A stretch of DNA of 35,947 nucleotides, from positions 1 to 35,947 of the forward strand of contig CAMOCC010000001.1 of NCBI GenBank assembly GCA_946610035.1, read 5' to 3'. Below, in pieces: positions 9,355 to 16,279 of the stretch. The position numbers and the translations under genes are program-made. This DNA is from an uncultured Verrucomicrobiota bacterium (GTDB lineage: Bacteria; Verrucomicrobiota; Kiritimatiellia; RFP12; UBA1067). The number at the start of each line of letters is the position of its first letter. Position 1 is the first letter of the stretch. Below the pieces are notes generated by a model. The model had not been told where the DNA came from, ran no database searches, and worked only from the letters and a program-made list of their open reading frames with translations.

Positions 9355-9481
9355 GATCAAAGGAGCGCACCCTGTCATCAAGGGCAAGGCGACGCTGGAT
9401 GGTTTGGAAGAGTGGCAAACGGTGACGGACGAGAACAAGGCGGAGATGCGGTTCTTCAGGGTCGAGGTTCAGTTGCCGTAG
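9355..9481 (+). pseudogene. Orphan C-terminal tail remnant of an LRR/surface protein
   Basis: GAHPVIKGKATLDGLEEWQTVTDENKAEMRFFRVEVQLP* is nearly identical, at DNA and protein level, to the C-terminus of the 2469-5957 product; no complete ORF upstream. Confidence 0.75.
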
Positions 9482-9569
9482 CGAGCCGGTGATAGTCCTC
9501 TGCCGCATTTCTCCGCCCGTGACATCTACACCTCCGTCGTTTGCGGGATTGTGCCGCAGGCGAGGACGA

Positions 9570-9602
9570 GGCTGTAAATCGGCAGAATGTCGATTTGCAG
9601 CC
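9570..9602 (+). terminator. Stem-loop, possible terminator
   Basis: GGCTGTAAATCG (9570-9581) / CGATTTGCAGCC (9591-9602): 12-bp stem with one wobble, 9-nt loop; only a weak U-rich tail. Confidence 0.3.
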
Positions 9603-9682
9603 CTTATTTAGCCTTGCAATGCATCGGAATGGGCTATAAAATGACATTTTGTCAATTAGCAGCTCATTTCGAAGCGAGGATA

Positions 9683-9691
9683 TGGTATAAT
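9683..9691 (+). promoter_or_regulatory. Extended -10 promoter TGG-TATAAT
   Basis: atTGGTATAATatc immediately upstream of the structured intergenic region. Confidence 0.5.
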
Positions 9692-9697
9692 ATCTTC

Positions 9698-9900
9698 GTC
9701 GGCCTGAAGGTATAGGGGTTCAATAAACCCAGTAGGGCGGCCATCGGAAATGATGCTGATTTACCTGCAGTGAGGAGAGTCCTGGAGCCGAGGCGTTGAA
9801 GGGGCGAATCTGCAGGGCCGTAGGGCAGCCGAGGCAGGGGCAATTCAACCAGCGGGGAGGAACCGCGAGGGGTTACTGCTGGATTATCCTGAATTGTCAC
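9698..9900 (+). ncRNA. Candidate structured RNA or structured 5' leader upstream of helicase gene
   Basis: Hairpin GGGTT-CAATA-AACCC (9716-9730) within GGCC/GGCC; CCTGCAG (9764-9770)/CTGCAGG (9810-9816); nested CAATTCA (9841-9847)/TGAATTG (9890-9896), CCAGC/GCTGG, AACC/GGTT. Internal repeat AGCCGAGGC..GGGGC.AAT.C. No good coding frame. Confidence 0.45.
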
Positions 9901-9913
9901 TTGAGGTTGTCAT

Positions 9914-12688
9914 ATGGGCATACAGCTTACCGATGAGCAGCGGCGGGTTGTCGAGATCGACGCGGGGAGCCATCTTGTGCTTGCGCCGCCCGGATCGGGG
10001 AAGACCGAGATCCTGTCGCAGCGAATTCTTCACGCCATGCGCACGGGCGTAAACCCGGAGCGCATGCTCTGCGCGACGTTCACCAACCGCGCGGCGTACG
10101 AGATGCGTTCGCGCGTGGAGGCGCAGGGCGCAGGCGTCGCGCTGCCCGAGGTGGGGAATCTCCACCATTTCTGCTTCCGCTTTCTTCGCTCGGTCGGCAG
10201 GCTCTCTCCCGCGAAGCATGTTCTGGACGACTGCGAGCAGCTTTCGTTCGCGAAGGAGGTCGTCGATGTCTTGCGGGAGGAGCTGAAGACCGGAAAGCCG
10301 TGCGGAAAGGAAACGCGCGGCGTGACGGTGCTGCGTTCCGTCAAAGACGTGGTAAAGGAGCCGGAGGGACCAATCAACGAGTTTCGCGTAGGGCATCTCC
10401 ACGGGCTTCTCGAGGAATACTTCGCGAGCTGCGAGGAGAAGGACCGCTCTCCCTATCCCGCCATGCTATCCGCGATGCTGATAGCGCATCAGCGCAGGAT
10501 GGGGATTCCGCTGCGCCACCTTCGCGCGATGCCGCCTGAGCTCTACGAGCTTGACAGAGAAGGCGTGGTGCGCGCGCTTAACGGATGCTACGCGGCGCTC
10601 AAGCGCAGGTTCTGCAGCGTTGACTTCGACGACCTGATCAACGAAGCCTATCTTTTCCTGGAGAAATCGCCACTGCCCGACGAGCGCAGGTTCCGCTGGG
10701 TGATGATCGACGAGGTGCAGGACCTGAATCCGCTCCAGTGGCAGATCGTGCACGGCCTGACGTCGAAGGACGCGGTGAGCGTCTACTTCGGCGACGCCGA
10801 GCAGGCGATATTCTCGTTCCTCGGCGCTTCGGAGGAGAACTTCGCATCCGCCGTGCGCGGCTGCGAGCGGCACTTCTTCAGGAGGAATTTCCGCGCGACG
10901 CCTCATCTGCTGGAGATACTGATGCGGTATTCGCTCGATGCGCTGCGCTCCGAGTGGGCGTTTCTTCCGCACCCTGCAGACGCGCATCAGGCAAGCGGCG
11001 TCGTGAGTGCCTGCAGGTCGACTTCGGACGCGGAAGTCTTGCAGTGCACGCGCTGGCTTGTTGATTCCGGGACTGCGGCGAACGTGGCGATTCTCGTGCG
11101 GCGGAACGTGGAAGCGGACGCGCTCGAGGCGAAGGTGCGCGAACTCGGGTTCCGCTATTCGAAGGTCTCGGGAATCGACCTCTTCTCGCTTGCCGCCATG
11201 CGCGATTTCCTTGCATACGTCTCCGTCGTCGTCGGAACCGCCTCCCGTACGGACTGGGCGCGGCTGCTGCGCCGCTTTGCCCTCGGCGTACATTCGCACA
11301 GCGCGGCGAGATATCTTGCGCGCGGAATGTTCGCGGCGGGGTTTGATCCGGCGAAGTTGTGGGACGATGCGGGGCGCATTCCGCTTCTGCCGAATCCCCG
11401 CAGCCGCCGTCTGATGTGGGCATGGCGAAACCGCAGGAAGCTGACGTCGTTCCGCGACGTTCTGAAGGATGCGGTCTCGGAAGGCCGGAAATGCCTGTGC
11501 GGGGACTCTTCGGTCCGCGATCTCTTCGAGATATTCGCGGGCGTTGCGTTCGGCGTGGCGGGGAGGTATTCCCTGCGCGAGCTGTGGCCGGGGGTGGGAA
11601 GGGTGCGCGACGAGCTGGACCCGGCGGTGCGCGAGGCGGCGGAAGCCCATTCGCGCGAAAGGATCGGAAAATTCCTGCGGTATGTCGAATTCGCCTGCGG
11701 CGGGGAGGGCAGAAGCCTCGGCGCGGTGCTTGCGGAAGAGTGGAACCGGCTGCGGCAACTCAAGGAGGCGGATCTTCTCGTTGGCGACGAGAAGGTTGTT
11801 TTGTCCACGATTCACAAGGCGAAAGGGCGTCAGTTCGACGCCGTGGTGATTCCCGATGTGTCGGATGTGCTGGATTGCGCAGGTGGGTCGTCCGGCGAGG
11901 CAGATCGCCTGCTGTATGTCGCCATGAGCAGGGCGAAGCGTCACCTGATGCTCTTCGGCTGTCCCGACACGCCCGTTTTCAGCCGCCTTTTGCCTTGCAT
12001 CGAAAAGGGGTACGTCAACTACTATCTGCGGAAGGCGACGGGCGGCGTCGCAAAAGGGGACTGGCTGGCCGAATGGGAGAGGCTCGCCGAATTGAACGAG
12101 GCGGAGCGGTGCGACGGCGAGTTGGCTTCGAAGGCTGTCGAATCGGGGAACGGTCCGCTTGTGCGAATGGCCCTGCGGGTCATGCGGCACGATCCGGACC
12201 GGGCCTCTCTGCGGCGAAGATATCTTGAGATCGCGCGATCGCTTGCTGTGCCGTTCGATTGCCTTGAGACGCTTGTTAACTGCATGTTCGATTGCTATGG
12301 GCGAGACCTTGGGGTTCTCGGGGTGATTCGCATGATGGCGCGGGCGTCGGCGCGGAGCGACGTGTGCGGCGCGGCATTGCGCTATGCCTGTTCTTCGGCG
12401 GAAGAAGCATCGCTGAGGGCCGATGCAATGTCCGCCATGAGCGACGAGCTGTACTGCCGCTCGGCCGAACTGCGCGTTGCGGCTGCGACGGCACTGTTTG
12501 AACTTGGCGAAGTGCGTTGGGCGAGCGCGGTAAAGGGAACTGCGGGTGACTTCGAGCGGCTCGGCAGGATCGTCGCGCCGTCACATGACGCCGCGCTGCG
12601 GGAGATCATCGCCGCGGCAGAACGACATGGCGACAGCTCCTATGCCAGAAGGCTGAGGCGCGTGGTGTTTCTGAGGGCGGCGGGGTAG
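9914..12688 (+). CDS. UvrD/Rep-like superfamily I DNA helicase with C-terminal extension
   Basis: LAPPGSGKTEIL (motif I), VMIDEVQDLNPLQW (II), STIHKAKGRQFDAVVIPDV (V), LLYVAMSRAKRHLMLFG (VI). GAGG SD upstream. Confidence 0.9.
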   Translation: MGIQLTDEQRRVVEIDAGSHLVLAPPGSGKTEILSQRILHAMRTGVNPERMLCATFTNRAAYEMRSRVEAQGAGVALPEVGNLHHFCFRFLRSVGRLSPAKHVLDDCEQLSFAKEVVDVLREELKTGKPCGKETRGVTVLRSVKDVVKEPEGPINEFRVGHLHGLLEEYFASCEEKDRSPYPAMLSAMLIAHQRRMGIPLRHLRAMPPELYELDREGVVRALNGCYAALKRRFCSVDFDDLINEAYLFLEKSPLPDERRFRWVMIDEVQDLNPLQWQIVHGLTSKDAVSVYFGDAEQAIFSFLGASEENFASAVRGCERHFFRRNFRATPHLLEILMRYSLDALRSEWAFLPHPADAHQASGVVSACRSTSDAEVLQCTRWLVDSGTAANVAILVRRNVEADALEAKVRELGFRYSKVSGIDLFSLAAMRDFLAYVSVVVGTASRTDWARLLRRFALGVHSHSAARYLARGMFAAGFDPAKLWDDAGRIPLLPNPRSRRLMWAWRNRRKLTSFRDVLKDAVSEGRKCLCGDSSVRDLFEIFAGVAFGVAGRYSLRELWPGVGRVRDELDPAVREAAEAHSRERIGKFLRYVEFACGGEGRSLGAVLAEEWNRLRQLKEADLLVGDEKVVLSTIHKAKGRQFDAVVIPDVSDVLDCAGGSSGEADRLLYVAMSRAKRHLMLFGCPDTPVFSRLLPCIEKGYVNYYLRKATGGVAKGDWLAEWERLAELNEAERCDGELASKAVESGNGPLVRMALRVMRHDPDRASLRRRYLEIARSLAVPFDCLETLVNCMFDCYGRDLGVLGVIRMMARASARSDVCGAALRYACSSAEEASLRADAMSAMSDELYCRSAELRVAAATALFELGEVRWASAVKGTAGDFERLGRIVAPSHDAALREIIAAAERHGDSSYARRLRRVVFLRAAG

Positions 12689-12692
12689 GATA

Positions 12693-12748
12693 GGCAGCGC
12701 AAGCGGGGGGATTGGCAGCGCAAGCGCTGCCATCAGGACAGGGGCAGG
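12693..12748 (+). repeat. 56-bp direct repeat, left copy flanking RAYT gene
   Basis: GGCAGCGCAAGCGGGGGGATTGGCAGCGCAAGCGCTGCCATCAGGACAGGGGCAGG; identical to 13860-13915. Confidence 0.9.
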
Positions 12749-12920
12749 CGCTGCCTTCGGGACAGGGGCGAGCGCTGCCATCGGGACAGGGGCGAGCGCT
12801 GCCATCGGGGCGGGGGCTGGCGCTGCCATCAGGACAGGGGCAGCGCTGGGAGCGGGGAGTGCAGGCGCTGCCATCAGGACAGGGGCAAGCGCTGCCATCA
12901 GGACGGGGGCAGTGCTGGTA
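12724..12920 (+). repeat. 24-bp minisatellite array (GCGCTGCCATCAGGACAGGGGCAA)n
   Basis: GCGCTG(CC) or a variant begins at 12724, 12748, 12772, 12796, 12820, 12843, 12865, 12889 and 12912. Confidence 0.9.
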
Positions 12921-12951
12921 GTTGGAATAGTAAAGAGAAACGAGGTTAATT

Positions 12952-13980
12952 ATGAGGATGAAAGAAAAGAAGGAGATTCGCAGGTACAGGCGGTTTAACG
13001 GGTATGACTACACCCGGGGAGCGGCTCTGTTCATTACAATCGTCACAAACCCGCGTCGGCGACTGTTTGGAGAAATCGTCGATGCGAGGCTTCGGAGAAC
13101 TGCGCTGGGGCTTGCTGTTGAAAGCAGGCTCGCCGAGATGTCGCAGATGCCTGGCATCCATCTCTTCAACTTCGTCGTAATGCCTGACCATGTCCATCTA
13201 CAGCTTCATCTCCGCGCAGGGCTGCAGGATCCGCTTGTTGTGCTCGGGCGGGCGATAGGCGCGTTCAAGAGCCTTTGCGCGAAGGACTTTCACGAGCTGA
13301 CGGGCGAGAGGGGCCCGCTCTGGCAGCAGGGCTACCACGACTGGATCTGCGTGTCTGAGGAAATGATAGCCGCTGTCAACCGCTATATCGACTACAATCC
13401 GCTGAAGTTCGAGCTTCGCCACAACCAGCCGGAATTTCTTGCGATTCGCGAGCCGATGGCGGCATGGCGGCTTCCGTCCGAGGAATTCTGGCGCGGCATC
13501 GGCGCGGTCGATCTCCTTGACGGAGACGCGCCTTTCATCGCGCTGCGCATAAGCCGCAGACTCTCTTCGCGGCAGATCGCCGAGGCGGTCGCGCGCATTC
13601 GCCGGCGCGTCGGCGACTATGTCTTCGTCGGTGGGTGGATAAGCCCAGGGGAGAAGGCGGTGCGCGACATGCTGCTGGCCGAGCCTAGGGGGAGAATAGT
13701 GCAGATCCTGCCTTCGGCGATGCCGCACGACTACAGGGTGGGCAGCATGTGGCTCGAGGCGGTGCGCGACCGACGCGCGGCGATCATCGCGCGCGGCAAC
13801 AGCGAGGTCGAGTTCTCTCGCGCGGCGTGCCTGGAGGTCAACGAAGTGGCGGCGGGATTGGCAGCGCAAGCGGGGGGATTGGCAGCGCAAGCGCTGCCAT
13901 CAGGACAGGGGCAGGGGCTGGCGTCGCCTTGCGGCAAGGCGGTGTACTGGCTGCCGGAGGGGCCGAGGCTTGTCTCTTGA
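12952..13980 (+). CDS. REP-associated tyrosine transposase (RAYT)-like, Y1/HUH family
   Basis: RGAALFITIVTNPRRRLFG...FVVMPDHVHLQL (HUH motif)...GRAIGAFKSL...LWQQGYHDWICVSEEMIAAVNRYIDYNPLKF. C-terminus GGLAAQALPSGQGQ is encoded by the flanking repeat. Confidence 0.85.
   Translation: MRMKEKKEIRRYRRFNGYDYTRGAALFITIVTNPRRRLFGEIVDARLRRTALGLAVESRLAEMSQMPGIHLFNFVVMPDHVHLQLHLRAGLQDPLVVLGRAIGAFKSLCAKDFHELTGERGPLWQQGYHDWICVSEEMIAAVNRYIDYNPLKFELRHNQPEFLAIREPMAAWRLPSEEFWRGIGAVDLLDGDAPFIALRISRRLSSRQIAEAVARIRRRVGDYVFVGGWISPGEKAVRDMLLAEPRGRIVQILPSAMPHDYRVGSMWLEAVRDRRAAIIARGNSEVEFSRAACLEVNEVAAGLAAQAGGLAAQALPSGQGQGLASPCGKAVYWLPEGPRLVS
13860..13915 (+). repeat. 56-bp direct repeat, right copy within RAYT 3' coding end
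   Basis: Perfect match to 12693-12748 at a distance of 1167 bp. Confidence 0.9.
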
Positions 13981-13999
13981 CGACACCGCTTGCGGTGTC
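13881..13999. repeat. Cluster of three short-loop palindromes (REP-like)
   Basis: GGCAGCGC-AA-GCGCTGCC (13881-13898); GCCTTGC-G-GCAAGGC (13926-13940); GACACCGC-TT-GCGGTGTC (13982-13999). Confidence 0.7.
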
Positions 14000-14102
14000 C
14001 GTTTCGGAAATCGACTTATTCATCGGATCAAACAGAAGAAGAACAGGAGGTCGCGATGAATGGTTCCGATAATCTCATACTGACCGGCTGAAGGCGCGAG
14101 GC

Positions 14103-14525
14103 GTGAAGACGACGTGGATAAGCGCGCTCGAGATGCCGGAGGAGGCCGCCCCCGTGCTCGCTGGGCTGATGGAGACCAAAGTCTACGACGCTTCAGGAGC
14201 GCATCAACCGCGTCGCCAAGTGCGACCGCGCGCGCGTGCTGATTCTCGGCGAGAGCGGAACGGGCAAGGAGACGGTCGCGAACCGGATCCACAACAAGAG
14301 CCCGAGGGCTAAGATGCCGTTTGTTCCGTTCAACTGCGCGAGCACAAGGAGATGAACGCGGGGCTGCTCGGCGGACTCGAGCTCAGGTCGGGGCGCATCC
14401 CCGACAGGCTCGAGGACGCGACGAAGCTGCATGTGCGGCGGGTGTTAGACAAGTACGGACGGAACCTCACCCGCGCCGCCGAGGCTTTGGACGTCAGCCG
14501 CAACACGGTCCGGAAGTATCTATGA
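14103..14525 (+). pseudogene. Remnant of sigma-54-dependent (NtrC-type) transcriptional regulator
   Basis: [50 protein letters not shown] (AAA+ Walker A region), frameshifted relative to its upstream start. It jumps to a Fis-type C-terminus LHVRRVLDKYGRNLTRAAEALDVSRNTVRKYL*. Confidence 0.8.
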
Positions 14526-14594
14526 TCAAAAGATGGAAGTCTTCTTCTGCTGCTTCTCTGCGCGAGATGCGGCGTTGTATGAACGGCCTACTGC

Positions 14595-14624
14595 TTGACT
14601 GTGGCTCGGTAAATGTGATAGAAT
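14595..14624 (+). promoter_or_regulatory. Sigma-70-type promoter TTGACT-N18-TAGAAT
   Basis: TTGACT 14595-14600; TAGAAT 14619-14624; ATG at 14635. Confidence 0.5.
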
Positions 14625-14634
14625 ACGCGGCGTC

Positions 14635-14793
14635 ATGAGGAGGTGGAGCGCCATTCAAACAGGGAAGTACTACCGACTTGTCTCAAGAGTGGCGCGCGGG
14701 GCGTTTTTCTATGATGACGAGGGGAACGGCAGATTCGTCGATTCGTTGATGCGAGTCGACTTTTCCTGTTGCATGAAGGCAGGCAGAACATGA
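14635..14793 (+). pseudogene. N-terminal remnant of a second RAYT-like transposase
   Basis: MRRWSAIQTGKYYRLVSRVARGAFFYDDEGNGRFVDSLMRVDFSCCMKAGRT* resembles the N-terminus of Y1_Tnp/RAYT-like proteins (tgkyYHvvSRv...F.lddee...F..lmr) but ends before the HUH motif. Confidence 0.55.
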
Positions 14794-14854
14794 CGGCGGT
14801 TCCTCGGCACGACCGTTCCTTGGTACTTAAAAAGCAGGAACAACAAGGGAAAGC

Positions 14855-15352
14855 ATGGAGTTTAATGAATTGATCCGACGGTTTGCCGAGAGGTTCGGCA
14901 TAGAGGTCCCTGAAATCGTGGACGATGCTACGGCATTCGACGCCGACGGCATGCCGTTTCTCGTGATGCGCGTCGCAAACGAGGGCGAGTGCGAGTATCT
15001 AGTGGCCGCCGCAGACCTCGGCGAGCCGCCGCCGGAGCGTCTTGAGCAGCTCTACCAGGTGCTTCTGGACGCTGGACACGCCTTCGCAGGGGCGGGCGGC
15101 GGCGTTTTCGCGCGCAATCCCGCCGACGGACACATCTGGCTGCAGATGCGCGAGGCGTACTCGTCTATCAACGTCGAAACGGCGATTTCCAAGCTGAAGA
15201 CGCTCGGCGACGCCGCGGTGAACTGGCGCAACATAATCAGGGATTACCGCGAAGGGGCGTTCATTCCCGCGACCCCAAACCCTGAAAAGACGTACGACGG
15301 AACGGCCAACGCCTCCAGCGGCGAAAGGGCCCCGGGCTTCATTAAGGTGTAA
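14855..15352 (+). CDS. CesT/Tir-type type III secretion chaperone-like protein
   Basis: Small acidic protein with the family pattern: MEFNELIRRFAERFGIEVPE..., DGMPFLVMRV, ADLGEPPPERLEQLYQVLLDAGHAFAGAGGGVFARNPADGHIWLQ. Confidence 0.55.
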   Translation: MEFNELIRRFAERFGIEVPEIVDDATAFDADGMPFLVMRVANEGECEYLVAAADLGEPPPERLEQLYQVLLDAGHAFAGAGGGVFARNPADGHIWLQMREAYSSINVETAISKLKTLGDAAVNWRNIIRDYREGAFIPATPNPEKTYDGTANASSGERAPGFIKV

Positions 15353-15377
15353 CCTTTTCGCGAGTTGCGTGTGTACA
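15348..15377 (+). promoter_or_regulatory. Candidate ECF-type promoter copy 1 (TGTAACCTTTT...GTGTGTACA)
   Basis: Same motif pair and same 24-nt start-to-start spacing as 16216-16245. Confidence 0.4.
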
Positions 15378-15403
15378 TGGCGAAACATTCGGGAAACCAA
15401 GCT

Positions 15404-15934
15404 ATGAGCCTCTCTATCACAGACTTCCAGAAGATATCCAAGCGTCTCGCTTCACTTTTGTCGGCATACTCCATTTTACTCTGCGCGGTTTCCGTGTTTG
15501 CGGAGGGGGGGTATACCAACCACGCCGGCAACGTGGTCGCGGGGTGGCCCGTCAAGCTCACTCAGAAGGAGGTCGCCCTGGCCGAACGTGTTGTAGCCAA
15601 CGACTGCCAACTATCAACCAACGACTATCGACTATCGGCTAACGACTATCGACTGACGACTACCTACCCCCTCTCCATCTTCCCGGAATCGGAGCAGCGG
15701 CGCATTGCGGCGGACTTCGGCCAGCCGCGCGTGCCGGCGGCGGTGAAGCGCGCGATCACGGGCGCGGAGAAGGCGATGGCGCGCTCGCGCAAGCGCGCGG
15801 AGAAGGGCCTCTGCACTAAGGAGGAGAGCGACGAGTTCTGCGCGAAGTCGGCGGCTGCGCTCAAGAGCTACCTCGACAAGCAGGTAAAGGACGGCGTGCT
15901 CACCCCGGCGGAACGAAAGGCGCTCGGGCTCTGA
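15404..15934 (+). CDS. Small secreted hypothetical protein
   Basis: MSLSITDFQKISKRLASLLSAYSILLCAVSVFA signal-like N-terminus. Start chosen downstream of the putative promoter; the ORF is open from 15365. Confidence 0.6.
   Translation: MSLSITDFQKISKRLASLLSAYSILLCAVSVFAEGGYTNHAGNVVAGWPVKLTQKEVALAERVVANDCQLSTNDYRLSANDYRLTTTYPLSIFPESEQRRIAADFGQPRVPAAVKRAITGAEKAMARSRKRAEKGLCTKEESDEFCAKSAAALKSYLDKQVKDGVLTPAERKALGL
15597..15667 (+). repeat. Heptameric short tandem repeat tract within coding sequence
   Basis: CCAACGA CTGCCAA CTATCAA CCAACGA CTATCGA CTATCGG CTAACGA CTATCGA CTGACGA CTACCTA; translated NDCQLSTNDYRLSANDYRLTT. Confidence 0.85.
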
Positions 15935-16019
15935 TTCCGCCAGCCTTTATGAGGCACAGTCGGCTCAAATGATTCGACAGGCATTTCAAGAGGTGGAATA
16001 CTCCAGCCCCAATGCCTCG

Positions 16020-16047
16020 TTTACTCCATCGCGAAATTTGCTATAAT
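16020..16047 (+). promoter_or_regulatory. Sigma-70-type promoter TTTACT-N16-TATAAT with extended -10
   Basis: TTTACT 16020-16025; TATAAT 16042-16047 preceded by TGC; about 230 nt upstream of the kinase ATG. Confidence 0.45.
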
Positions 16048-16215
16048 GGCCGCATAACACGTCTGAAGCAAATGATTGGCGACTTGTGTCCCGTTTCCGA
16101 TGCTGCTGAAAACACTCGATTTGACGCGCCTCGCAAGAAGCTTTCACCTGCTTCGCAGATTGGGACGAGGCTGTTGGAACCTTCGCCCGTATTGGGTGAA
16201 ATATCGCCTATGCCG

Positions 16216-16245
16216 TGTAACCTTTTGCATCCTTGTGCGTATACA
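16216..16245 (+). promoter_or_regulatory. Candidate ECF-type promoter copy 2 (TGTAACCTTTT...GTGCGTATACA)
   Basis: 35 nt upstream of the kinase ATG; matches 15348-15377 in motif and spacing. Confidence 0.4.
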
Positions 16246-16279
16246 AAGCGTAATATAAGCACGAAGAAGGGAGGCGACC

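Noticed and set aside
9774-9816. Glycine-riboswitch-like GGAGAG...GAAGGGGCGAA
   Set aside because: No CUCUCAGGCAAAAGGAC counterpart; the flanking CCTGCAG/CTGCAGG stem does not fit the glycine aptamer layout.
9849-9882. T-box-like element (GGGGAGGAACCGCG resembles AGGGUGGNACCGCG)
   Set aside because: Lacks the essential UGGN bulge for tRNA pairing, has no terminator alternative, and the downstream gene is a helicase rather than an aminoacyl-tRNA synthetase or amino-acid gene.
9698-9900. RNase P, 6S, tmRNA or SRP RNA identity for the structured intergenic region
   Set aside because: The 5'/3' closing stems and invariant blocks of these RNAs (e.g. RNase P GAGGAAAGUCC plus ACAGAA, SRP GGAAGCAGCC) are not present in the required order.
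12712-12921. 69-aa ORF MAAQALPSGQGQALPSGQGR... and CRISPR-like look of the array
   Set aside because: Units are directly tandem at 24 bp without unique spacers, so it is a minisatellite, not CRISPR. The ORF is a by-product of a repeat length divisible by 3.
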